Shown: piece by piece, positions 12,520 through 23,334 of the stretch
Position numbering within the stretch: position 1 is the first letter of the stretch
How the letters are laid out: each line of letters opens with the position of its first letter
Origin: Prorocentrum cordatum
Lineage: Eukaryota; Sar; Dinophyceae; Prorocentrales; Prorocentraceae
Assembly: GCA_963575745.1 (NCBI GenBank)
Contig: CAUYUJ010019860.1
Location: forward strand, 209,179 to 273,178
Length of the DNA stretch: 64,000 nt
Reading direction: 5' to 3'
Program-made: the position numbers and the translations under genes
Notes under the pieces: model-generated
Database searches by the model: none
What the model was told of the DNA's origin: nothing
Seen by the model: only the letters and a program-made list of their open reading frames with translations

Positions 12520-12765
12520 CGCGGGCGCGTGGGTGGTGGACTTCGCAAGAATCCTGAGGGCTCGGGGGTGGGTAGGGGGGTACTTTGCAAAATTCGAAGC
12601 TCCCCGCTGCTGGTGGCGCGTGAGATCTCTGCCAGCAACCTGAGGGCTCGCGGGACGCGGAGCGGTGGGAGGGGGGGGAGACTTTGCAAACATCCTGAGG
12701 ACTCGGGGGGCGGGTAGGGGGGTACTTTGCAAAATTTCGGAGCTCCGCGCTGCTGGTGCAATGTA
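12520..12765. repeat. Interspersed direct repeat around ACTTTGCAAAATCCTGAGG
   Basis: The block [GA]ACTT[CT]GCAA, then TCCTGAGG and CTCGGGGG, recurs at about 12538, 12581, 12640 and 12690. The longer unit GGGTAGGGGGGTACTTTGCAAA, followed by AGCTCC and GCTGCTGGTG, occurs at about 12567 and 12711, spaced about 144 bp. This looks like a higher-order degenerate tandem. Confidence 0.75.
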
Positions 12766-13780
12766 ATTGTACAGCTGCGGTGATATTATGGGCGCCAATA
12801 CCCACGACCCGCGGTGGTTCCACCCGACTGAATCGACGAATGGTCTGGGTTCGCTTGCGCTCGCCGCTACTCTTGAATTGTATATGTTTACGTGTAGCGC
12901 CAAGTGCAAAAAAAAACATGTGCAAACCAGCCGTCTGGAAGTTTACTTGCGCTTGTACTTAAATTTGCGGCCCCTGGACTTACATTTTACATGCTTGCTT
13001 GAGTTTGGACTGAAACTTTGAACTTCAATTTGTACTAAACAGACTTAAATTTCATGCGCTGGCTTAAATCCATGGTTCGTCGTATGGTCGAACCAGGCGC
13101 GCGGGAATGCGGAATGGTTTGCGCTGTGGTTCTGGGTGCGGGGCGTCCTCTGCCCCCTCCCATTACCTGTCGCGCGACATGGTCGCGCGCGTGCGCGGTG
13201 GGAAGACGGGCGGCGCGGGCAGATAAATGCAATGCGAGGGAGGAAACGACGGTGGTGGCGGCAGAGAGATAGATGGATGCTCTTTGTTGGTCGCTGCGCG
13301 CGTCTGGCCAATGCCCAGGCCCCTACCCCAGGTGCAGCAGCGTCGCCGAAGCGGATGACGTCGCCAAACTCTTATCACTGCAGCTCGCTTGAAGCAGGCG
13401 CAAAGGAATTCGAAGCTGTGCAGACAAGAATATTCATGATATGAGCGAGATGGCAATTTCCCAAAGGAGAGAGGAGGGGGGAGATGACGACTACCTGCAA
13501 CGAGGACGGCGACCCCTCCCCCCTCGGCTACGCGCGGCGGGCGACCCTGTCACCCACTGCCCCCACTCAGGGCACGAATGGCTGCGGAACGCTGGTCGCT
13601 ATCGAAACCGCCGCCCGCCGCCACCTGAGGACCGAGGATGCGAGAGAAAGGGCTCAGCGGAAAACCCCCGACCACCAGGGCGACCGTGGGGCCCAAAATA
13701 GCGATCGTAGCAGATACAACTCAAGATGAAGCACGCACCACGTGCAAAGTGTAAAGCACACGCCCCTTTCTCCAGGACCT
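12766..13780. other. No gene seen
   Basis: Relatively AT-richer sequence to about 13070, then mixed. No long coherent ORF or known motif on either strand. Confidence 0.4.
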
Positions 13781-13965
13781 GATGGTGATGATGGCGCCGA
13801 TATAACACTTATGATGGTGGTGATGGTGATGATGGCAATGGTGATGATGATGTGGGTGCCGTGCCGATATAACACTTACGATAGTGGTGATTGAGATGGC
13901 CATGGGGATGGTGATGACGGTGATTGCGATGATGCTGGCAATGGCGATGGTAGTAGTGGCTCTGT
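13780..13965. repeat. GAT/GGT trinucleotide repeat with a duplicated 24-bp head
   Basis: Imperfect GATGGT/GATGAT units. The sequence CCGATATAACACTTA followed by GAT repeats occurs at about 13797 and 13864, so the array looks duplicated once. Confidence 0.8.
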
Positions 13966-14267
13966 CATCGAGTGTGAGGCTGGGTTTGGTAGCGTAGCGA
14001 GCCAATTGGCCTCGCCCATCGCTGCGAGGCGCCCTCCCGCAACAGTGGCTGGCGGAGTGGCGGCCAGCCTCTGGAGATATCAGCGGCGGATGGGCAGGCG
14101 ACGGCCGTTGGATTGCTTGTTTTTTTTGTTCAGCAGTCATGCTTCTGGGCACTGTCACACGCTGACAAAAGCGATACATCACCAACAATGAAAACTATCG
14201 TAGGGCTCGCAACGCCGAGTAATACGATGTAAGAGCACGGCCACACGAATCAACATAAGCATATTAT
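13966..14267. other. No gene seen
   Basis: Non-repetitive sequence with a T-run near 14121; no supportable ORF. Confidence 0.35.
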
Positions 14268-14816
14268 CTAGCGGAGCTGGCTGTCATTCACCTGATGACC
14301 GAATCCCTCGGCATCATCAGCGGGGAAATACGCCAAGGCATCCTGATGGTCCTCTGAAACGCCGCTAGACGACGGGGCCCTGAGCTCTCTCAAAGCCGAA
14401 GCGAAATCGCGGACGCCAACCGCGGTCCTGGAGTGATCGATAGCGGCGCCAACATTTTGTCCCTGAACCAACGTTGCATCTGCGAGTCCCATGGCCTGCC
14501 CCTTGCCCTTACGCTCGTCCTCTGGCGGAGGCGCAGGTGCCTCGGCCTGGGCCTTGCCCAAGTTAAGCTCCTCCGCATCACTGAAGGGCGGCTGCGGCTG
14601 CACCCCTGCTGGCTCCGCCAGCGTCGGCGTAGGGATAGAGCTACCCCATGCCGTCTGGCGCGGTGGTGCTGGAAGTGGCTGAGATGAACACGGATTGCCA
14701 CTGGGCTCGTTCTCTTTGCCACCCAGCTCTGGAAGGGAGTCGCACATGCAGACGACCTCAACATCCAAGTTGGCATCGCAACGTTGCTTCTTCGAAGCTG
14801 GAGGCTCGCCCTTCAA
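14268..14816 (-). CDS. Hypothetical hydrophilic protein, 182 aa, fragment
   Basis: A minus-strand open frame of 182 codons ends with a stop at 14268. The protein is Pro, Ala, Glu and Gln-rich with a short Cys-containing patch near the N-terminus and no recognisable domain. Upstream on the same strand (15142-14840) is another protein-like stretch in a different frame, so this may be the C-terminal remnant of a longer broken gene. I cannot name it, and the chance that the frame is only compositional is substantial. Confidence 0.3.
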   Translation of the reverse strand: MKGEPPASKKQRCDANLDVEVVCMCDSLPELGGKENEPSGNPCSSQPLPAPPRQTAWGSSIPTPTLAEPAGVQPQPPFSDAEELNLGKAQAEAPAPPPEDERKGKGQAMGLADATLVQGQNVGAAIDHSRTAVGVRDFASALRELRAPSSSGVSEDHQDALAYFPADDAEGFGHQVNDSQLR

Positions 14817-15958
14817 GATCGAATAAAGCTCACGTCGGTTGTCCGATAGATCGTTTTACTTCTTAGTACCAGTGATGCATAACCTGAATGGAGTCATGGG
14901 GATCCTTTATTTCTTGAAACCTTTTGGGAGCCAGTCTAAACGTATGTTTACCTTCGGGCATTTGGCCATGTCGACACCCTCCTCATCAGGACCTTTAGGT
15001 TCTGGCCGCTGCTCCATCGCACGGATCTCGAACGAAGAATGGTTACGTTATTGCTGAGTCGCAGTGCACGTTGCTGGAAACCGAAGCCTCGAGCCACAAC
15101 CAACAGGGACAACACTTGGCTGTGCACGTCGAAAGCTGTCAAGTTACTGGCAATACATTTCGAGCATCTGATTGCTCACGTTAATGGCGAGTGGCCGTCA
15201 AACCTGAAAAGGTGCACGCCACTGGCAATCGTTCAGGCCGAAACTCGGCAAGGCGCAGCTGATGACAACAGCCCCGAAGACAGAGAATTCTCGGCGCGCC
15301 CAGGTGGCTGGTGCATTGTGTTGCCGCGACGGGGTAGGCAGGTCCCAACGGGGCCTCCCAGGAGCAGGGAAGATCACAAGCCGACGGGGCCCAATACCCC
15401 TGAGCGGAAACTCGTAGGAGCTCCATTGGGAGCCTCTTGTGGCCTTCATCTACATGTATATATGTGTATGTATGCTGATTGCGGATGGGGTTTGATTCGA
15501 GTCACACACACAAGCGCACACACACATACGCTCACACAAACACACACTAACACGCAGTAGCACGCACATCTACTAGACCGTTTTGCGTTCATCACGTTTT
15601 CTTGTGTGTGTTAACAAGCGGCTAGATACGGGTCCTCTTATAGTTTGCCGCCTCTGAGATGCGTGGGCGATTCGGGCCCATAGGGAAGCATCGGAGTCAC
15701 GCGGTGGCCATTGGGCCCATAGGTGCCGCGAGGGATCGCTGGGGGACCGTCGGGAGACTACCTGGTGGAGCTCCTAATCCGCGTGCACCCTCCCCCCATG
15801 GCCCTCCGCCATCCCGTTTCCCATTCCCTCCCTCCTTCCTCTCCCTCCTCCTACCCGGCATCGCTCCCCCTGGCAATGTTTGTTTCCCTGCAGCGCAACA
15901 TCCAAACGACGTCGCACCTGGTGTGAAACTTAAGCAAGTGATTTGTGAAACATATGGG
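14817..15958. other. Mostly unassigned; short CA-rich tract
   Basis: Contains a degenerate (CA)n stretch at about 15500-15555. Other open frames are short and lack motifs. A CT-rich patch lies at 15800-15860. Confidence 0.4.
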
Positions 15959-17892
15959 TCATGGAGCGACAATTGGTTCGATACCTTCGAACGGACGTGG
16001 CGGCCTCTCCTTCCCTAGCAGCTGCTCCAACGCAGCAGAACCACCAGACATCTCAATAAGGCGATTGCGAGCATCAAGGCGGGCAGCGTAGTCTACAAAC
16101 ACTTCGTGCTTGTGCTTGTGGCTATCCGTCACATCGGGCGTTTGGCCTGCTAGAAGCCATGCGTAAAGCAGGCCCAGGGGCCGGCCCTGGGCATGCCGTG
16201 AGTGGCTCGCCTTGCTCGATCTGGTCTGCTGGCAACGATGGTGCAAGCTGCCTTGGCACTTGCAATACGCGTAGAAGCCACTACTCTTACGATACCAACA
16301 CAAGCGCCCAACTCCTGGGCACTCCCAGGCGATCTCCGCGGGCACAGGGTCTCCGGTGCCAGCAGCTGCAAGCGGTGGATCGGATGCAGCGGCAGGGGCG
16401 GGCGCCAGCGGGGGCGTCGCGGTGCCCCCAATGATGTCATCGACAGCAGGTGATGCTGGAGAGGGCGGCCCTGGGCCATGAACCTCTGGCGACTCTGGTA
16501 GCGGAGCAGGAAGGGTGCCATCGCCGCCGTCAGCACCAACGACAAGATCCATAGCCATGTCTGCTTCGTAGTCTGGAATGTCCAGCGCCTCGGGGCCAGA
16601 GTCTGCGTCGCTGTCCGCGCCAAGGAATCATGGGCACCGTCCATCGACTCGTCGCTCGAGGGAACTTCGGCCTTGTCGTGCAGCGGAAAGACGTCGACGC
16701 CGTCCTTGGGCTGGTCAAGGCCAGGGCCGTCTGCTGAATCGGCATCGTCGGCTTGATCTGCATCGGCCAACGCGTTCGCCCATGGATTCGGCCGTTCTTT
16801 TCCTGCCCGCTTTCCAGCTTTTCTCCAAGGATCCCAAATGACACGCGCTGGTACTCCTCCGCCAAGGCCAGCCAACAAAGAACACTGGACATCAGCAGGA
16901 CGTAGCCGAGGCAACAGGGCGCCCGAAGAATCGACTGCATAGAAGCGTACAAGCCACCGCATCCTCTTATCGAGCGACCTTGCCATCTGCACGTCGCCGG
17001 CATGATCTCGCACCGCCTCGACTCGCACACGTTCGGGAACGATGTTCGACGCGAAGACGGCATCGACGAGGTGGTCAGCACACGTGCATTTCAGGCTCAT
17101 GAGGCCGCACCTCCACTTGGCCATGTCAACGTACCCCATGTGGTACCGATTCACATAAGACGTGACAAAGTCGGCGTCGTCGGCGTCGCAGTCGGCGCCG
17201 CGGCGACGCTGTCCAATGAGCAAGATGGAGATCTCTGCGCACTTCATCGCAGTCCTATGCACACTCCCAGGCCGAAAACATTGTCGAACAACTGCCCAAA
17301 CGTTATCTCGCAAACGTCTTGCAAGCTTGCCATGCGCACTGCATGCGCGCGTGCCTAGTTCCCAACAAGGACGACGACCGCCTTCTATGTCTGGCAAGTC
17401 AACGTCATCTTCGCGCTGGACAGCCGCGCGCCAGCGTGCCCATACTGCCCGAAGCGTTTGCAGAAGCGTTTGCATATGAGGGCTTTTGCGGCAAATTGAC
17501 AAAGCCCTTGCTACTCGCCGTGACAAATCCATCGGCCGCCGCGTCGCCTGCACGAACTCTGGCCCAGAAGGGCCACACGGCTGTGGAAGCGGCGCGAACT
17601 CTGGCCCGCGCGCCGCAAAAAGCGGCCCTAATCTGCTGCACACGCGACGAAAGGAACCACTCGAAGGAGACTCGTCATCGATAAAGACAGCCAACGCCTT
17701 CTCGCCATCATCCTCCGATCTGCGCCGCGCTGCCGCGTGAGCCCTCACAACTCTGCGAATTACATTCGGTCCAGCCCTTGGGCCAAGCAATCGCGAAATA
17801 TAATCACCGCCATGCTCGCCGCCCAACGCTTCGGCGCCTCGGCGAGCAAGAATCGCAACCTCCTCACCGCGTAGCCGGCTCAATTTCAACAT
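15959..17892 (-). pseudogene. C-terminal part of a large dinoflagellate repeated protein, one frameshift
   Basis: An open frame runs from 17892 to about 16620. The protein then continues smoothly in another frame to a stop at 15959. The switch lies near 16600-16620, where an acidic Asp/Ser linker continues only if the frame is changed. Visible marks are a Cys patch with the motif CSAHGK, a long acidic linker, and a C-terminal block with WYRKSSGFYAYCKCQGS, GRPLGLLYAWLL and KERPPRP. From memory the same order occurs at the C-terminus of a very abundant protein family of unknown function in dinoflagellate genomes. I infer one gene together with the two upstream segments at 18511-21411. Function unknown; transposon-related origin is plausible but not shown. 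Confidence 0.6.
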
Positions 17893-18510
17893 TAATTACG
17901 ACCGCCCAGGACTCTGGACTGCAATCTCAAAAACCTCCACCCCTCATTCCATTCCCCCTCCTCTCTATTCCTCTGTTCCCCCCCCCCTCCTCCCTCCGTG
18001 CTCATGCAATTTCCACGCTCCTCCTCCTCCCCCTCCCCCGCGTCCTCCCTCATCATCCGCTTCCTCTGTCTTGCTCTCCCCCTCCAAACCTCCAAGTCCG
18101 CCCTCTCTACGCCGTGCGTCCTTCGCCTCATCCTCCCCCTCGTCCTCGCCCGTTTCGTCTTCCCCCACCGTGGTCGCCCGTTGTCGGCGTCGTCGTCGCC
18201 CGCGTCGCGGGGCCGTCTAGGGCCTAGGACCTTGGGAGCCTCGTGGGAGATCTCGGGCTCCTCTTGGGCCAGCTTGGGGCCCTCGCGGGAGCTGAATGGG
18301 CGATGTTGGAGCTAGATTGGAGGCCTCTTGGGCCGTCTCGGACAATCGATGCCCCCACAAGCGAGACCGTTCAAACCCATCCAGCGCGCGAGGAAAACAT
18401 TCCTAGCGGGCCTCTCGGGGCCATCTTGAGATACCCTTGGGACAATGGGGTGATTGGCGGCAGTGGCCAGAGGCTCTGATGATGTCTAGGCGTGGGAACG
18501 CGACCATTCA
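17893..18510. other. Probable intron or insertion within the large repeated-protein gene
   Basis: The conserved protein text breaks off near 18511 and resumes at 17892. The interval is CT-rich (17925-18190) and then has repeated CTCTTGGGCC words (18230-18340), unlike the flanking coding sequence. Splice sites cannot be fixed by eye, and dinoflagellate introns often use non-standard donors. Confidence 0.45.
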
Positions 18511-19231
18511 AAACAAAATGCTTGGCTATCAGCTTTGACTTTTCTCTCAAGCCCTGTTTGACCGCTGCACTCAAGCCACGGCGCCTCGTACCAAGCACCC
18601 CGAGGTCGCAAGCTCTGCCAGGCCCCGAGCCCCCACCCTGCACGAACTGTCGCCAACTACTTTTGGCGCGGGGCGGTCTCTCATCTGTAAGTTGTCGTTT
18701 GTTGCGCCAGACTGGTGGAGTGCGCTCTTCCATCACCGTAAATCGTTTCCCTATCTGTGCAAACTGATACTCATGTACTTTCATTTTTGAATTCACCCAT
18801 CTCGCCGAAACGTGATCCACCCTAGCTATCTTTGCATGGTACGATAACTTCCCAAGAAGGCGTCGGACTGAGGCGCGGCCAACTTCAATACTCACGGAGT
18901 CAACTTCGGCGTCCAAAGCAGCGTTCGCAAAATCTGTGATCACAACGGGCGACCTGGCATCCAATCGTAAGGCCTCGCGGCGATGATCCAAGAACGCGTT
19001 CGACCAAGGGCCCAAGCGGCATTCAGGCCCGTTGCAGATCTCGTCAGCAATGTCTCCAGACTCAATGAGCAAGGACAGCTTGAAAGGGTAATTCTCATGC
19101 CGCCGCTGCAAAGTATGTGCTGATACCGACGCTTCCGCCAGCATAATGAACAATCTGGCATTCGTTGCAGAACTCCTATGAGCCAACGGCATGCACCTCC
19201 ACCTAGGGTTCGAATCAACCATGCGCAACAC
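18511..19231 (-). pseudogene. Middle segment of the large dinoflagellate repeated protein
   Basis: The minus-strand open frame 19231-18371 holds about 240 residues of conserved-looking sequence before changing to arbitrary text near 18510. Key words are HENYPFKLSLLI, CRLGPWS, an IEVGRASVRRLL segment and a basic tail with WRQFVQGG. From memory these correspond to the middle of the same abundant dinoflagellate family as the flanking segments (a YPFK block, then RLGPWS, then an I-E-x-x-R-A-S block). It lies in the order expected for one minus-strand gene. The break into frames argues that this copy is not translated as it stands. Confidence 0.55.
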
Positions 19232-19614
19232 TCAAGAGAAGAAAGACACGTCAGACAAACCATCGAAGGGAAAAAAAAAGCTGCGCGCCAACTTCAACGC
19301 CCCTCCCGAACCGCTGGAAGAAACCATCAAACGGTTTTAACGCCCATGTCCTGGGTAAAACCAATGTCAATTGTCTCTTGAGGGTGGCGCGCACTAGTTG
19401 CCGAACGCCCACCGATCGCTGACACCAAAAAGCCCCCAGATCTTGTCCATGGACGGCGTAGTACTCCTGTGGACTGCCTGGCGCAGTATGCGATGCTCGC
19501 GGCCTTTCCCTTCTGCTGCCGACCGAAGCTGCGTGCGATCCCAAGAACCGCTGGAAGTTCGGATATACTCAGTCTGCATGTCCTCAAAAGGTAACAGCAC
19601 GCCCTTCAAGCATA

Positions 19615-21411
19615 TCATCGCTGGCAGCGGGTGGCCGAGAACGAACCAACGAATGGCAACAAACAAGCTCGGTTGTGTAGACCCCTTTTTCTTGCCGATC
19701 TCGTCCTTGCGCGCGTCCCCAGCGGAGAGCCCGAAGTGTTCGATGGCCTGCTCAGCCCCCCCCCCCCCCCCCTATCACACTCTGGCCTTTTCCAACAATC
19801 TTTGCGAAACCATCGCGGCACTTGCTGGCCATCATGCAGACGCCTGACAACGGCGAGCCCCTGCACGCGAGAGCCTGGCGAGCTCGGGCGACACATTGAG
19901 CGCCGCCCGGCTGCTTCTCGGCGCATTTGAGGAACGCATCCTCGAACGGCGGCGGGCGCGCAGATAAAGCAAAACCAATTCAATCTAGCGCTATGCATAC
20001 GCTCAGCCATTTGTGCCGCGGCCACGTCGGCAGCTCACAACTGAAGACCATCGAAATCATCACAGCGCGCGCTTTCTTCAAGGCAACCGCGCGCCCACTG
20101 CAACATCCGTTGCAGACGTGCACGATATCGTGGTTGTCCCACCTGGTGTTGAACATCCCCAGCAACATCGAGCGGCGGCACTGCTTAGACATCTCACGTC
20201 CACTGCAGAATGCGTCCAACGTAACTTTATTATGCCGCAAATCATCTTGGTTTGGCACGCCTCGGCGGTAGTAGAATCGCGATGAGAGGACTTCCCGCGC
20301 GCATGACCGAAATGATTGCATCGTGGCACCCGCTGCGAGGCACCAACTGAAGTTCACGCAACTGCTGGCGCTTGGCTCCAAAGGAAAAGCAACTGTTTTA
20401 CACATCGCACTGACGGCATGTACCTCGCACTTCGGCCTCAAACTCGCAACGGTGAGTCCAAACTTCCGTTCGCATCTCTCGACCGCCCCCATCTGCATCC
20501 GTGCGCACCAAGCGTTGAATACGGTTGACCCTCGATGATATATCACCAAACTGTGGGTCCGACGCCTTCACTGCGCCATAGTAAGCTTCCAGTGCCACGA
20601 GCAACGGCCTGCAACCACAACGGCATCCGAACGTGAATGCGAACGAAGACGCCGTTCACCGCGGCAAGCGCGGTGCAGCTTCGAGATGTTTGCAATAGTT
20701 TGTATGTTCCCCCTTGTGCTGTGTACATTGTGAACCAACCATTTGCTCTGCGTGCGATCTGAACCTCGTGCGTGGCAGTGTCCTCAATTGCTGGGGGGAC
20801 TGGCTCCAACGTCTCCATGTCTCGAGCTGTTGTCTTCGGGGGCGTGCTGTCGTACATGGCCACATCGGTAAAAGTCAACAGTGCACCTCCCTTCTCGATG
20901 ATGCTGTCTGCGAAACTATTCAACATGCGATGGGCTTCCCGACGATGCATAGTGGCCCACGCGCAGGCCGTCGTCTCAATGATGTCTGAAACGTCACGAC
21001 GGTCATCCGAAAATTGATCAGCCAGAGCGTCTGCGCTAATGGCGCGCGTGCGCTGCGGAAAAAGAACACCATTCAACAGTTCATTCCAAGACTCATCTGT
21101 TAATGGGTTTTCGAAGGTGTCAATTTATCAACAAATGCAGCGGCCCTCTCCAGAATCACACTTACGCGCTCCTGAACGTTCGCGGCAAACGTGTTCTCAT
21201 GAGAATCCTCTCGGTGAGCTGGAGGGGCCGCGCCGAGTGAACGAGCGAGCATTTCATCGCCGCCCATTATCTTGAACAGCATCTGTGATCGCCAACGGCT
21301 CGACTGCAACTGGCTGCGCTGCGACTGGCTGCGACTGGCTGCTCGAACTGGAAGATGCGTTGACACGCCCGTCGCACATCTTTCTTCCGCTGCAAGGGGC
21401 CAGAGAAACAT
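19615..21411 (-). pseudogene. N-terminal part of the large dinoflagellate repeated protein
   Basis: Protein-like text continues through frames at 21411-21100, 21076-20543, 20604-20398 and 20549-19980. The best block is at 20240-20030, where the minus strand reads FNTRWDNHDIVHVCNGCC and then a helical stretch ending in WPRHKW. I recall an equivalent Cys-rich signature (a C-pair followed by xxRHxW) in the large dinoflagellate family named for the downstream segments. Upstream text (MLNSFADSIIEKGG and LTFTDVAMYDST) is plausible N-terminal sequence. Several frame changes exist, one near 20543. No catalytic motif is certain, although Asp residues near the DVAMYDS block could belong to a nuclease-like fold; this is speculation. 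Confidence 0.5.
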
Positions 21412-22412
21412 TCAGAACGCAAACCGTTTCTGGACAGTTCCAATCTCTGAAGTGGAGTGAGGCACGCGTGCGGCGAGGCTGGGGCGTGGGAATCACTATG
21501 GGGCACGCAAACCGCGTCTGGCGGCCCAACAACAAATGCTGGCCCAAGGGCCTGCTCGTCGACCACATCGCCTGAAGAAGCTGTGTCAACACCGCCAGCA
21601 GCCTCTAAAACACTCTGCCATGAGTTCGTTGTCTCGGGTACATGTTCAATATCGGCCACAACGGCCCCCCAAGGCATGGGGATAAAAGAACCACGTCGCG
21701 CGCTTGCGGCCCAAATGGATACGGAGGAGGACGAAGCAAAAGGAGGTAACGCAGACGTGTGCACAGAAGGCCCGTGCTACTACACTGTCACATGAAAACT
21801 GCACGGGGCCCTCTTTTGGACAATGGTCGGACCCACTCCGCTGGACACCCCAGGAGCTCACGAAAGACGGCGAGAAGTCCAGGAGCTCACGCAAGCGGCG
21901 ACGGATGGGACGCAACGTGATTTTACCTACGCCAGAGATCTCACTCGAGAAAATCTTGATGCTCGCGCGCATGGCCTATTGATTGCCCGAGAGATTCCTA
22001 TGGTTTCCTTACATATTTAAACAATGGTTTTACTATGTTTCGGGACTTAGGCCGACGCCCCCCCCCCCCCCCCCCCTGTAGCCACCCCCCGACATCTTAA
22101 AGCTAACGGCTGCGCCGTCGTTTCGGCTGATAACCAATCTTTTGCCTGGATGTTCATAACCCCTGCACGATGTTCCGATGCTATCGCATGGCCAGTGGGC
22201 TCCGCCGATGAAACGGGGAAGAAGGGATAATGCCGTCAAGCATACACTAAGGTAGCACTGAAGGGAGGAGGCTGGCCCGCCGGCCGACGCACGCGCGCGC
22301 CGCAGGCTTGCTCCCTCCAAGCTTCCCTAAAGCAAAAGTTGTAGCTGCGGGAGAGAAACAGTCAGTACATCGGACAGTGCACGCCAGGCAAAGGAGCAGC
22401 AAGGGCAGGAGG
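21412..22412. other. Left flank of the LTR element; no clear gene
   Basis: Minus-strand frames to 21972 may continue the N-terminus of the preceding gene, but I see no motif. A C-run of about 18 lies at 22059-22077. Everything up to 22412 is host sequence at the insertion point of the retrotransposon. Confidence 0.4.
22408..22412. repeat. Target-site duplication, left copy (GGAGG)
   Basis: The five bases immediately outside the left LTR are GGAGG, identical to the five bases just outside the right LTR at 39966-39970. Five-bp duplications are usual for Ty1/copia integrases. Confidence 0.93.
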
Positions 22413-22609
22413 TGTGAATGGGGTTGAAGTACAAGGGCACAGAACCCCTGATCCGTTGGTAGAGGGAAGGAGGGATATATGGATGTCTTTCCCTCCTGCA
22501 CGATCAAAGGTCTGATCGATCTGTCCCAATACCTGAGCCCAAACGGCCAGGCGCAGGAGAGGTGAGGATAAGGAGTATATATGAGGGTATTACACGGGTT
22601 CTATTCACA
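22413..22609 (-). repeat. 3' LTR of the copia-like element
   Basis: A 197-bp copy matching 39769-39965 with five substitutions (the TACAAG, GATATA, CTGTCC, GGAGTA and GAGGG contexts here). It contains a TATATAT stretch and ends TTCACA. On the transcribed strand it is the downstream LTR. Confidence 0.97.
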
Positions 22610-22622
22610 CACCCCGTCCCGA
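22610..22622 (-). other. Candidate polypurine tract
   Basis: The minus strand just upstream of the 3' LTR reads GGGACGGGGTG, a short and imperfect purine run in the position where plus-strand priming starts. It is weak as polypurine tracts go. Confidence 0.45.
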
Positions 22623-23334
22623 ATCCCGCCCGTGAGGGTAGGACTCGGGAAGAGAGGAAAATATCCCGTCACCGTTTAACTCCACTAATCCTCAATTTGT
22701 CAGGCAGCTGAGCTTAAGATCTGCATAGCTTCAGCTGCAAGGTAAGGTAAGAAGGAACACCCAGGGCCCCAATTCCTTCGCCAAACACGCCTTGGTGCCC
22801 CCTCGGTGCGCCCCCCAAAAACGCGTCGGCACTCGAGGGCGGAGAAGAATGAGACACGGGTGGGCGGAGAAAGAGGATCTGAGCCAGTTAAAGCAACATC
22901 AGAATCTGCCGCGCCTAAGCGGGGCAGGTGTTGCCACCAGCTCTCTGTCGAGAGCTGGGCATCAGATCATTCTCAACGCAATGTAAGCAAAATCTAAAGA
23001 GTAAACGATAAAAAAAAATGTATTCTGAGGCCGTGTTGATGAACACGATCGCGTTAAGAAACACGTCTAAATTTCAAAAGCAAATGTCTGGCCAGACGCA
23101 AAGTCGCGTTGATAAACACGAAAAACTGCACATATAAATTCTGTATGTGGCGACTCCCGTTGGCGTTGCTCCTTAGGAGGCTGCCTGGGGCATCGCAAGG
23201 ATATGTGTGCGTGTGTGGCCACTTGTCTTGGATAGTGAAGTGGCCTAAGAGAATATAATAGTCACCGCTCGAGGCGAACTTGTGCAATGATAAAGTTCTA
23301 GCCTTTCGAGCGGTGGGCCTGGCGGCCGACTCCA
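22623..23334 (-). other. 3' untranslated region of the copia-like element
   Basis: No sustained coding frame between the last ORF stop (23335) and the LTR. Three related words of the type GCGTTRATRAACACG lie near 23034, 23050 and 23108. Their role is unknown. Confidence 0.55.

Noticed and set aside
19200-19215. tRNA-like GGTTCGAATC word
   Set aside because: No acceptor stem or anticodon arm could be built around it.
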